The notes under the pieces were generated by a model that saw only the letters and a list, made by a program, of their open reading frames with translations, made no database searches and was not told the DNA's origin. Positions 1 to 6,795 of a DNA stretch of 19,518 nucleotides are shown here, in pieces. The translations under genes were made by a program, and so were the position numbers. Source of the DNA: Lachnospiraceae bacterium UBA3332 (GTDB lineage: Bacteria; Bacillota; Clostridia; Lachnospirales; Lachnospiraceae); assembly GCA_002361095.1 (NCBI GenBank), contig DERU01000156.1, forward strand, positions 1 to 19,518, given 5' to 3'. Every line of letters starts with the position of its first letter. The stretch's first letter is position 1.

Positions 1-63
1 GTTAATATTTCAGGACTTTCTCTTGAGGAAGTCAAACAACTGAAAGCTGATAGGGGCGCATAG
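1..63 (+). CDS. C-terminal tail of a partial gene, possibly Rpn-family nuclease/transposase
   Basis: The frame is open from base 1 to TAG at 61-63 and gives 20 residues, including GLSLEEVKQLKADRG; the gene starts outside the window. A tail of the form 'GLSxEEVxxLK' is common at the C-terminus of Rpn/PD-(D/E)XK 'recombination-promoting nuclease/putative transposase' proteins in Clostridia. That resemblance is my only basis for the name. A strong hairpin follows 10 nt after the stop, as expected at a real gene end. The piece is too short for any firm assignment. Confidence 0.4.
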   Translation, partial: VNISGLSLEEVKQLKADRGA

Positions 64-72
64 GCAAAGTTA

Positions 73-110
73 TAGAGCCGGGAAATCTAAAAACCAGATT
101 CCCGGCTCTA
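73..110. terminator. Bidirectional hairpin terminator
   Basis: Two arms, TAGAGCCGGGAAATCT (73-88) and AGATTCCCGGCTCTA (96-110), pair with one bulged A around a 7-nt loop. A T-rich stretch (TTTATTATT) follows on the plus strand. It lies between the stop of the partial rightward gene (63) and the stop of the leftward ATPase gene (115), so it can serve both convergent units. On the minus strand the trailing sequence is less T-rich, so termination may be stronger for the rightward gene. Confidence 0.85.
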
Positions 111-114
111 TTTA

Positions 115-879
115 TTATTCTACTCTAATTTTGCCACCACAATAAGGACACGCATTATTATTCCAAGCAGCTGTCATTTTGGTTATGGAGATATTTTCGC
201 CACAAGATACACAAGGAAAAATTTCTCCCGACTGAATTTTGATATGATTAATAATAGTAGTTGGGTTATAAATATATCGACGAACCCTATTGTGTATGGT
301 ATCATAATCAGTTATAAACTGTATCTTTTTTTGGCTCGAATGTAAATCATATATTGACGAATAATTGAGAGCATATATTGATAATTTGCTCTCTATTGAT
401 GTTTCTTTTGCCGGAACATGCTTTTTCCTCAAATGTAATAATCGATGATAAATTAAATCCGAAAATTCCGGCATAGAAATGGCGTCTATGTTGACACGCT
501 TTTCTTCTATGGCTAAATGGCTGGACTTTTTAGAAATACAAAATGTTTCTAAATCATTCCATGTTTTTGATATTGAAGGATTATTATTTATATAGCTTAT
601 TTTCTTTTCGCCATTATTTTTAATTGCGGAAATTACCATTTCTTCGCTTATATATTGATATGGTCGCCCTGGAGATAACTGACTTGTTCTATAAGCACGA
701 AATTCAGACCAACATTTAAGTAATATTGTTCCAAAATCACGAGAATTTCCCATACTGGCAAGAACAAGTTTTTCAAAGTTTTTATTATTATTGTTCATAA
801 GAGAAACATCAATTTTAGAAATATTAAAATAATATGCTAAACGTTTATTTACAAATTCTTTAAAGTAATTAAGGCACAA
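115..879 (-). CDS. C-terminal fragment of the interrupted ATPase (lid domain plus zinc ribbon)
   Basis: The open frame downstream of the amber codon has 254 codons from a TTG at 879. It shows the lid-type helix with GNSRDFGTILLKCW, a middle part rich in lysine and asparagine, and a C-terminal zinc ribbon CVSCG...CPYCGG (cysteines 223, 226, 244, 247 counted from the TTG). Neither the TTG nor the first internal ATG (798) has a recognisable ribosome site. The ten codons between the amber and the TTG also read as protein. It is therefore best viewed as the severed C-terminus of the upstream frame, not an independent gene. Confidence 0.5.
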   Translation of the reverse strand: MCLNYFKEFVNKRLAYYFNISKIDVSLMNNNNKNFEKLVLASMGNSRDFGTILLKCWSEFRAYRTSQLSPGRPYQYISEEMVISAIKNNGEKKISYINNNPSISKTWNDLETFCISKKSSHLAIEEKRVNIDAISMPEFSDLIYHRLLHLRKKHVPAKETSIESKLSIYALNYSSIYDLHSSQKKIQFITDYDTIHNRVRRYIYNPTTIINHIKIQSGEIFPCVSCGENISITKMTAAWNNNACPYCGGKIRVE

Positions 880-909
880 TTCACGATCTTTGCTTGAGTT
901 TTCAAAAAT

Positions 910-1464
910 CTAATTCTCGTCTAAATCAATAAGATGTTGCAAATCAGCACCTCTGTCTAAGTGATAGAGGCTACCCCGATAAGGGACAATATTAATCCAA
1001 CAATATATAGGATTGTCCAATATTCGATCAATATAAAAAGATAAAAAGCGCTGCAATTCAGAGTTATATGAGATTTTCTCCCACTCATCGATGTATAAAA
1101 CCATGCCTTTAAGATTTAATAATTTCATTAAGGACATCAATTCTTCTCTAATTGTATTTGTATTCAAAAAACCATTGGCCTTTCCGGTAAAACAGTTTTC
1201 ATTGATTTCGTGACGGGCAAGAAGCATTAAATGCGTTTTTCCTGTACCACGAAGGCCAGAAATGACACCACTTGATGAAGACGAATATGAAATTAAGTCT
1301 GATAATTGATTTTTTACATCTACATGCATAGCTTTTAATTCGGATACTTTTTCTTTATCAGCATCCATACTTAATTCATAATCAGCACGTAGATCAGAAA
1401 AGGCTCTATTCATTCTTTCTATAAATGAGTCATCATAAACATAGTCTTTTAATGTATTTGCCAT
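910..1464 (-). CDS. N-terminal fragment of the interrupted ATPase (nucleotide-binding domain)
   Basis: This is the part that would be translated if the amber codon is read as stop: 184 residues ending in LQHLIDLDEN. It keeps Walker A (70-77) and Walker B with catalytic acid D126/E127 (VLYIDEW). It loses the lid (sensor-2) domain and the zinc ribbon, so it could bind nucleotide but is unlikely to work as a normal AAA ATPase. A run of five serines (61-65) precedes the P-loop. A TTG 15 bases further upstream (1479) is in frame, but it lies at the ribosome-site sequence itself, so ATG at 1464 is preferred. Confidence 0.6.
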   Translation of the reverse strand: MANTLKDYVYDDSFIERMNRAFSDLRADYELSMDADKEKVSELKAMHVDVKNQLSDLISYSSSSSGVISGLRGTGKTHLMLLARHEINENCFTGKANGFLNTNTIREELMSLMKLLNLKGMVLYIDEWEKISYNSELQRFLSFYIDRILDNPIYCWINIVPYRGSLYHLDRGADLQHLIDLDEN

Positions 1465-1502
1465 AATTAACCTCCACAAGATTTTTGCACAGCTATGTCG
1501 TC

Positions 1503-1511
1503 AGTATAGCA
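1503..1511 (-). promoter_or_regulatory. Extended -10 promoter for the ATPase gene
   Basis: Read on the minus strand the sequence is TG-C-TATACT, an extended -10 element, with TATACT at 1508-1503. Transcription would start near 1496, leaving a leader of about 32 nt before ATG at 1464. No convincing -35 element is visible at the usual spacing (CACAAA), which is acceptable for an extended -10 promoter. Confidence 0.5.
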
Positions 1512-1837
1512 TAAAATGAGAAAATTTTGTGGATTCGTGGAGAAATATGCTAAATTGTTTGTGAATCTGATTAAAAAGTCCTTTACAAAACGTCTCTGGG
1601 CAAACCGGACAATGCGTTGTGCAGACCGCTATCTTGTAGTCCTCTATGGTTATCTGCATAGAAAAATGTAGGATTGCCATGTGCTGCAGGCAAACAAAAC
1701 ACCCGCGCTGGTAAATAAGGGGGCTGTATAGGCTACACACTAGCTGCTGTTTATCAAAAGCATTTAAAAGGTAAGATAGAGAATGCCGTAATTTTGCACG
1801 GCCAAAGTCGGCGCAATGGTCGCAAAAGGAATGAATT
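1512..1837. other. Non-coding spacer with no supportable gene
   Basis: This stretch sits between the divergent ATPase promoter and the operon promoter. Open frames are short and lack ribosome sites. A possible 79-codon leftward frame (1501-1740) starts at a GTG without a Shine-Dalgarno sequence and matches nothing I recognise. A small hairpin, GCCGT (1785-1789) with ACGGC (1798-1802), is present but weak. It may be decayed mobile DNA or part of a long regulatory region; nothing in it decides. Confidence 0.4.
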
Positions 1838-1866
1838 TTAACTCTTCACTATACAGACCTTATAAT
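1838..1866 (+). promoter_or_regulatory. Candidate sigma-A promoter P1 of the nine-gene operon
   Basis: A -35 TTAACT (1838-1843, four of six consensus bases) is separated by exactly 17 bp from a perfect -10 TATAAT (1861-1866). Transcription would begin near 1873 and give a leader of about 150 nt before the first gene. The -10 is overlapped by the 22-bp inverted repeat at 1862-1883, suggesting that this promoter is regulated. Confidence 0.55.
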
Positions 1867-1883
1867 ACCATATTTGGTATTAT
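1862..1883. promoter_or_regulatory. 22-bp palindrome overlapping the P1 -10 and start site (candidate operator)
   Basis: ATAATACCA (1862-1870) and TGGTATTAT (1875-1883) are perfect 9-bp inverted repeats around a 4-bp TATT spacer. The site covers most of the P1 -10 element and the predicted start, the classic position for a repressor operator. The size would suit a dimeric helix-turn-helix repressor. No regulator gene is present in the window, so the ligand protein would be encoded elsewhere. RNA hairpin formation is also possible but there is no terminator-like T run. Confidence 0.5.
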
Positions 1884-1936
1884 GGATATTGCATAACAAT
1901 ATGGCGATTATTTCTACGGCCGCCTCTGTCGAAAAA

Positions 1937-1945
1937 TGTTATAAT
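1937..1945 (+). promoter_or_regulatory. Candidate extended -10 promoter P2 of the operon
   Basis: TG-T-TATAAT (1937-1945) is a perfect extended -10 element. No -35 is visible at 17-18 bp. It would start transcription near 1952, about 75 nt before the first gene and downstream of the palindrome. It could supply basal expression independent of the operator. Confidence 0.45.
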
Positions 1946-2025
1946 AAAAAGAAAAACTGATATAAGCGGTGTAGGTAAATAGCAGGCAAGTGGGCTTTGG
2001 GGACGGAAATGGAGAGGTTGGAAGG

Positions 2026-2685
2026 ATGCTTTTGGGGTTCATCACTTTACTGGCAGTTTGCTTGGCGGTTTTGGGAATTTATCAGTCACGTTCCGCACGG
2101 CTTTACGCGAACAGGATGTCCGGTGTTTTGCAGATGGAAGTATGGTTTAACGGTAAAACGGTTGAAGCGCGGAAAAAAGCGCAGGAAAGCAAAAAATTTT
2201 ATCCCAGAGTAAGCGTCGGCAGATATTATATTCTCCTGCCCAAGGAGTACAGAAGTGCCGGCGGCAATGCGGATACGGTCAAAATGCAGGATGTTTTCGG
2301 AAAAAAGAAACAGGCTGCAGATATTCTGATGGGACCGCTTCTTGCGGCTTATGCCGGATGCTATGCGTGCAGCGGTTTTGGTCAGGACATTATATTCCGG
2401 TATCTGACGGACTGTGCGGGAGAACTTGCCGGGAAGGTTCGTTTGCAGGGAATGGAACAGGGGAAACGTTTTCGGCTTTGCGGGGTGGAAGCCATGATGT
2501 CGCCGGAAAAGCCGTTTGTTTTGTCGGAACAAATGGACAGGCTGGAAAAATGTGCGATTTATCTTCCGGTGCCGGATGGTTCTGTCAACGATAGGTTTTC
2601 GGAGGCTTCGGAGTTTCATGCGTGCGGGCTGGAAATCGGTTTACGCTATTTTTCTGATAAAGCGGATAGTGGGAGGAGGGGATAA
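2026..2685 (+). CDS. Small N-terminally membrane-anchored protein, first gene of the operon
   Basis: I do not recognise this family. The ATG at 2026 is preferred because GGAGAGG (2011-2017) lies 8 nt upstream. A GTG at 1990 in the same frame would add 12 residues but has only a weak, too-close AGCAGG. From the ATG the product is 219 residues. A hydrophobic helix at about residues 2-19 (LLGFITLLAVCLAVLGIY) is followed by basic residues, so it is probably a single-pass protein with a globular part of about 180 residues on the cytoplasmic side. That part contains several cysteines (for example CYAC near 112-115) and ends with a possible beta-rich region. Its stop is 2 nt before the GTPase gene, so translational coupling is likely. 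A role as membrane anchor or partner of the GTPase is inference from position only. Confidence 0.8.
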   Translation: MLLGFITLLAVCLAVLGIYQSRSARLYANRMSGVLQMEVWFNGKTVEARKKAQESKKFYPRVSVGRYYILLPKEYRSAGGNADTVKMQDVFGKKKQAADILMGPLLAAYAGCYACSGFGQDIIFRYLTDCAGELAGKVRLQGMEQGKRFRLCGVEAMMSPEKPFVLSEQMDRLEKCAIYLPVPDGSVNDRFSEASEFHACGLEIGLRYFSDKADSGRRG

Positions 2686-2687
2686 GT

Positions 2688-4571
2688 ATGGCTGATACGC
2701 GGGAGGCGTATCCGTATGTCTGTCTGGAATGCGGGCAGAAAGTAAACGGGAATGAGCGGTATTTTCTCCTTCATCCGCTGTTGGCATGTATGTATCTGGA
2801 AATGGACGGCAAACAGGTAAATGTAGGGGAGGCCTTACAGAAAAGTTTTGAAGTGGGCGGAATTTTTGGCGGACCTGTATTGGGAGTGGAAGAAATTAAA
2901 AGTTTTTTGTGGCAGTCTGCAGAGGCGCCGCCAATAGATATGCTTACCAAAATCGGATACTCCATGATTAATGTGGTGAGAATGATTGAAATGCAGCTGC
3001 ATTTACCGGAAAACAACCTTATGCTTTTGATACGGTATATGGTAAAACATGATGAAAAGAAAACGGGATATGAAAGGGATTTCAAAACACTGGTGCGCGA
3101 GTTGGAATGGAGAAGGGAAACCGACAAGAAATATGTCCCATATCTGAAAGTCGCCCAGAGGGTGCAGACAGCGGCAACTCCTTTCCTAAAGCAGGGGACG
3201 CTGGGAAACCGGGAAGAAAGGGAGGCCGTTTATTATACTTTTTTGGATACGCTAAAAAAGTTTTGTATGGCGGATCCGGCTGTGCAGTTTATGGGATCCA
3301 ATGGAACGATGTTTGAGGTGGACTGTACCCGCATCCGGAAACTGTATGTAGGATGGATTTATACCGTGTCCGGTTTGAGCGGCAGAAAGTCTCCCGAAAA
3401 GCTATACATTTGTACCGATCCGAACGGAACAAATGGGGGATTTGAATGCACGGAATCCTGCTGCCCGCATTGCCACAGCAGATTATCAAAGGTATACGGG
3501 GTATACCGTCAGGTGACCATCGGTCTGTTGGGCGGACAGTCTATCGGAAAAACGACGTTTCTGGCGGCGTTTACGGATTTTGTGGATACAGAGGTTTCTA
3601 CCGGCGCATACAGGAAGCTTCCGTTTACCTTGGGTTACGAGCGTCCGGAGGAAGACAGGCAGTGGAGAAAGTTCTTGGGTATAGAGGAAAGCCGAAACCG
3701 GATCAGCAGTCCCAAGTGGGCATACCGGCACGGTTTTCATGTGCAGAAAACAGACTTGGGAAAAGATTCCGCCGCTTCCCTCACATTCGTTGTGACACCC
3801 AAGGACAAAGAGCCGGTCATTTATGCGCTGGCAGATGTTGCGGGGGAAGCGTTTGGAAATCAGTCGCATGTGTCGGCGGCAGCCGCTGCTGCGGCTTCCA
3901 AAAGCCTCCTAAGACATTGCGACGCACTGTTTATGGGAATGTCTTGTGATCCGGAGGATCTCCAGGTGGAGGCAGCCCGTTATAAAGAATGGATGATGGA
4001 TTTTCCGGACAAGAATATACCGGCAGCCCTGCTTTTGACAAAAGCGGAGATGGTCTTTCCGGGCGGAAACTGTGTGCAATATGGCGGGGCCGTCAATCTG
4101 CGCCGTATACAGCCTGTGGTGGAGGCGGACACGGCAGACGGAATGCGGCATGCCGTATATAATCTGGAAGCAATGTCCTCCTTATGCAGGGTGGCAGGCG
4201 AGTGTGCGGAAACGATTGCGCCGGGGATTTTGGCGAATCTGACGGCGATGATGCGGGAAAAGGGTTCCCTGCAGGCCGCCGGGGAAAATATCCGTTTGGC
4301 GGTATTTCCGGTAAGCGCGGGTACGGCGGGATACTGCGATTATTATGCGGACGAGGCGCAGGGGGAGAGGAAGGAATCGGAAGGGAAAAAACGGTACGAA
4401 AAAGCGAAAGCGGAACGATTTGGCATAGCGGCTCCCTTTTTGTGGCTGTTGGCTTTGGACGGGATCCTTTCCTGCGGCAGGGGACAGGACGGTCTGCCCG
4501 GAGGGGAGAATGCGCAAAACAGGCTGGCGGTACTTTGGGGGAAGGAACTGCGGTGTCCGCAGGAAGAATAG
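2688..4571 (+). CDS. Zinc-ribbon P-loop GTPase, DO-GTPase2/TRAFAC-like
   Basis: The 627-residue product is predicted cytoplasmic. The start is supported by GGAGGAGGGG at 2672-2681. The N-terminus has a CLEC pair (C12, C15). A second cysteine group lies just before the NTPase core (C242, C254, C258, C259, C262 in ESCCPHCHSRL), suggesting a zinc ribbon assembled from, or split by, an inserted helical region (about 30-240). The GTPase core follows: Walker A GGQSIGKTT (282-290), a G3-like DVAGE (383-387), LLLTKAE as a G4-like motif (448-454), FPVSAG as a possible G5 (540-545), then a hydrophobic PFLWLLAL helix (583-590). An alanine run sits at about 397-403. The layout agrees with GTPases that I recall being named DO-GTPase2 and that pair with GAP1-type proteins, as the next gene appears to be. 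It probably acts as a nucleotide-controlled switch. Substrate and trigger are unknown. Confidence 0.8.
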   Translation: MADTREAYPYVCLECGQKVNGNERYFLLHPLLACMYLEMDGKQVNVGEALQKSFEVGGIFGGPVLGVEEIKSFLWQSAEAPPIDMLTKIGYSMINVVRMIEMQLHLPENNLMLLIRYMVKHDEKKTGYERDFKTLVRELEWRRETDKKYVPYLKVAQRVQTAATPFLKQGTLGNREEREAVYYTFLDTLKKFCMADPAVQFMGSNGTMFEVDCTRIRKLYVGWIYTVSGLSGRKSPEKLYICTDPNGTNGGFECTESCCPHCHSRLSKVYGVYRQVTIGLLGGQSIGKTTFLAAFTDFVDTEVSTGAYRKLPFTLGYERPEEDRQWRKFLGIEESRNRISSPKWAYRHGFHVQKTDLGKDSAASLTFVVTPKDKEPVIYALADVAGEAFGNQSHVSAAAAAAASKSLLRHCDALFMGMSCDPEDLQVEAARYKEWMMDFPDKNIPAALLLTKAEMVFPGGNCVQYGGAVNLRRIQPVVEADTADGMRHAVYNLEAMSSLCRVAGECAETIAPGILANLTAMMREKGSLQAAGENIRLAVFPVSAGTAGYCDYYADEAQGERKESEGKKRYEKAKAERFGIAAPFLWLLALDGILSCGRGQDGLPGGENAQNRLAVLWGKELRCPQEE

Positions 4572-4586
4572 AGGGGGAGGAAGCGG

Positions 4587-6770
4587 TTGATACAATATGG
4601 ATATGCAAACTTCGGGAAAAAAGGATACCGGATCGCCTCGAAAAATGCGTTTTTCCACAGCGGAAGCCCAGAGAGGGAGCAGGCATTCTATAAACTGATG
4701 CAGAATGTCTCCGGATCGACGCAAAACAAGGTTTGTTATCTGGGGATTACGACGGATCTGGGGATTTCATCTGAAAACCCCCGGTTTTATTTCCAAAGGT
4801 CAGGTCAGGAAACGGCAAGGAGTGCGGATTTTGCGCAGGGATATGTGTGGAATGTAAAAGAAAACTATATTTTTGGAAGAGATTTCCCTCAAATTTTGCG
4901 CCTGCAGTTCATGGAACAGGAAACGCTGTGCGGCTTACCCGTGCAGGAATGCGGGGATGCGTTTCCGGATATTGCTTTGGCGGATGCTTCTTTTTTGCCG
5001 GAGGATTTTTGTGCGGCGCTCTTGGACAGTAAAATTTTAGGGGAAATTTTGGAACGGCTGCTGGAGGGACAAAAGGTGCTCCTTCGGTTAAACCGAAAAG
5101 GGGAAGAGGCGGACAGGCTTGCCAGAAAGGTACTTCTGCAGGTCTATGAATGTCTCCCATATGGCGTAAGAGAGCGTGCGGGATTTTGTACAAACGTTAC
5201 GGCGGTGCGGTTTGAAGGGGAGGAGGAAGACCGGCTTGCGCAGTCGGTTTGCTTTTGTCTGGCAGACAGTGATGCAGAACTGCCGGATTCCATCGCCGGG
5301 TATACGGTTTTGGAGATGGAAAAACCCCCGGAGGGAAAATGCCGGGAGACAAAAAGAGAGGAATTTCTCCGGTTTCTGCTTGAGGATGAGAAAAGGGAAG
5401 ATTACTTTGAACATCTTTTTTCGGAGATAGAAGAACGGCAGGACGGCAAAGTCTCCCTGCAGCTGTATCAGGATTATTTTTACCTTTTGTACCGGATGCC
5501 AAAAAAAAGAAGAGAAAAGTTGTCTGACGAAGAGGTTTTTGAGTGGTGCGAATGGTATGACCGTAACCGTTTGGGGAATGACCGCATAAAGGAAATATTT
5601 TTGGAGACGGTGCAGGAAAGCCTGACCAAAGAAGAAATGCAGAACTTCCTATGGAACAAGGATGTTTTGAAAAAATTATTGCCATCGCACGTTACCGGGC
5701 AGCGTCTTGCAAAATTGTCGCAGTATACAAGGGAAGCGGAAAAGGTTTTTGCCTTGTTTGAGGACATTTGTAAAAAATATCTGCCGGATCCGCAGGACGG
5801 AATGCGGGGTTTGGGAAATGTTCTGGTAGAGCCTTTGCTGAAGTGGACGGGGGCAGATATGCTGATTGAAGGCTGTAAAACCGGACCGGATCCGGAGAAC
5901 GGCCGCAGCAATTTGGAATATTTAAAAATGCTTGTACGGTTAACGGAGGCAGAAAAGAATGACCAGTCGGTTTTGGGTCTGGCATGGGGGGAAATACATT
6001 CATATCTCCAGTCATTTTTAGGAGAGGCGGAAGAAGCAAACATCGAAAAAGAGCGTCGGGAAAGAGGGGAAGAGGAAAAACTGCTGTCGGAATTTGCCCG
6101 TGACTGGAAGCGGAAGATATTAGGCGATAAGCTGCAACTGCTTCTGAAATTAGAGAAAGGGGAATATTCTGCAGCCGGTCAAAGGGAAAGGTTCTACGGG
6201 GAGGCGGCAGAAATTGTACAAAAAGACTGGGAGGACGGAGAATACGGCGGTACGAAACTGCTGCGAAACCTTCCTTTTTGTTGTGAACTGGCGCAGCTTC
6301 GGAAAGAAAGTGTCCAAGCTTTGGTGGAAACGCTATGGCGGGTTGATCTGCTTGATAAAATATACTGTGAGGAATTGTTAAAAAGACGCAGGGAGTGGGA
6401 AATGCTTGCGGCAATTATGGATCGGAAAGCGGAATTGTATTATGATACAAAACTGCTGATCCGTATGGAAGTGAAAGAAGCGGTATTTTGGCTCGATAAC
6501 CTGTTTCAACAGTGCGGCAGGGAGTTTACGCGGCAGGATGCGGAAGGGTGCCTGGAACAAAAGAAGGATACAAAAGCAGAGAAAAGGAATCCGGAGGATG
6601 TGTGCCGGATGGAGGAACCGGTTTCGGAGCAGACCGGCAGTTTGGAAGAGGAAGAGAAGCAAAACAGGGATGGTGCGTTAATAGAGCGGTTTTGGGCAGC
6701 GGGAACGGTATTGCTTGTCTGCGAATTGGCAGCAGCCCTATGGGTGGTGTTTGCGTGGTTTTGGATATGA
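4587..6770 (+). CDS. GAP1-like GTPase-associated protein, C-terminally membrane-anchored
   Basis: The 727-residue product starts at TTG. This is supported by GGGGGAGG at 4573-4580, 6 nt upstream, and by the fact that the recognisable N-terminal domain begins immediately (QYGYANFGKKGY). The first ~245 residues resemble the N-terminal domain of GAP1 (GTPase-associated protein 1): a QxxYGxA-type opening, then LPYGVRERAGFCTN (190-203), where the family usually shows an LP...R...FxT signature. The middle (250-650) is charged and predicted helical. Residues 660-700 are acidic and probably disordered. A single hydrophobic segment at 702-726 ends the protein, so it is likely tail-anchored with its bulk in the cytoplasm. 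Adjacency to the GTPase (15-nt gap) supports a paired function, perhaps recruiting or regulating the GTPase at the membrane. The GAP1 assignment rests on memory of motifs and context, not on a search. Confidence 0.7.
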   Translation: MIQYGYANFGKKGYRIASKNAFFHSGSPEREQAFYKLMQNVSGSTQNKVCYLGITTDLGISSENPRFYFQRSGQETARSADFAQGYVWNVKENYIFGRDFPQILRLQFMEQETLCGLPVQECGDAFPDIALADASFLPEDFCAALLDSKILGEILERLLEGQKVLLRLNRKGEEADRLARKVLLQVYECLPYGVRERAGFCTNVTAVRFEGEEEDRLAQSVCFCLADSDAELPDSIAGYTVLEMEKPPEGKCRETKREEFLRFLLEDEKREDYFEHLFSEIEERQDGKVSLQLYQDYFYLLYRMPKKRREKLSDEEVFEWCEWYDRNRLGNDRIKEIFLETVQESLTKEEMQNFLWNKDVLKKLLPSHVTGQRLAKLSQYTREAEKVFALFEDICKKYLPDPQDGMRGLGNVLVEPLLKWTGADMLIEGCKTGPDPENGRSNLEYLKMLVRLTEAEKNDQSVLGLAWGEIHSYLQSFLGEAEEANIEKERRERGEEEKLLSEFARDWKRKILGDKLQLLLKLEKGEYSAAGQRERFYGEAAEIVQKDWEDGEYGGTKLLRNLPFCCELAQLRKESVQALVETLWRVDLLDKIYCEELLKRRREWEMLAAIMDRKAELYYDTKLLIRMEVKEAVFWLDNLFQQCGREFTRQDAEGCLEQKKDTKAEKRNPEDVCRMEEPVSEQTGSLEEEEKQNRDGALIERFWAAGTVLLVCELAAALWVVFAWFWI

Positions 6771-6795
6771 AAGCGGAGGAGAGAGAAGAAAAGTG

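Larger units (their letters stand above)
115..1464 (-). pseudogene. ORC/CDC6-like P-loop ATPase with C-terminal zinc ribbon, interrupted by one in-frame amber codon
   Basis: Read from ATG at 1464 the frame runs 184 codons to TAG at 910-912. It then continues open in the same frame (IFENSSKDREL and onward) to TAA at 115-117, 449 codons in all. The start is chosen because a GTGGAGG ribosome site lies 6 nt upstream (minus strand, about 1471-1477). Domains in joined numbering: N-terminal helices, Walker A GLRGTGKT (70-77), Walker B VLYIDEW (122-128), a sensor-1-like INIVPYRG (158-165), a sensor-2-like GNSRDF shortly after residue 235, and a CxxC...CxxC zinc ribbon at 418-442. The architecture resembles bacterial ORC/CDC6-type AAA ATPases, which use ATP to remodel or load partners on nucleic acid. 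Its substrate is unknown. The region is much more AT-rich than the operon to its right, which suggests separate acquisition. The break could be a true nonsense mutation, a sequencing error, or amber readthrough. Confidence 0.8.

Noticed and set aside
1501..1740. Leftward 79-codon frame with two CxxC-like cysteine pairs
   Set aside because: It starts at GTG without a ribosome site, overlaps the ATPase promoter, and has no recognisable domain. It is more likely chance than a gene.
1990..2025. Upstream GTG start for the first operon gene
   Set aside because: Only AGCAGG lies before it, too close to the start. The ATG at 2026 has a better ribosome site and places the membrane helix at the very N-terminus.
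3880..3905. GCN-type run coding for consecutive alanines in the GTPase, considered as a phase-variable repeat
   Set aside because: The alanine codons are mixed (GCG, GCA, GCC, GCT), not a pure repeat, and a codon-sized change would not shift the frame.
4093..4724. Long proline- and arginine-rich leftward frames antisense to the GTPase and GAP1-like genes
   Set aside because: They are low-complexity reverse-strand shadows of GC-richer coding sequence, without ribosome sites or domains. Similar shadows occur throughout the operon.
6715..6795. Longer N-terminus for the vWA lipoprotein gene
   Set aside because: It would overlap the preceding gene by 56 nt and put 27 hydrophilic residues before a clear lipoprotein signal peptide.
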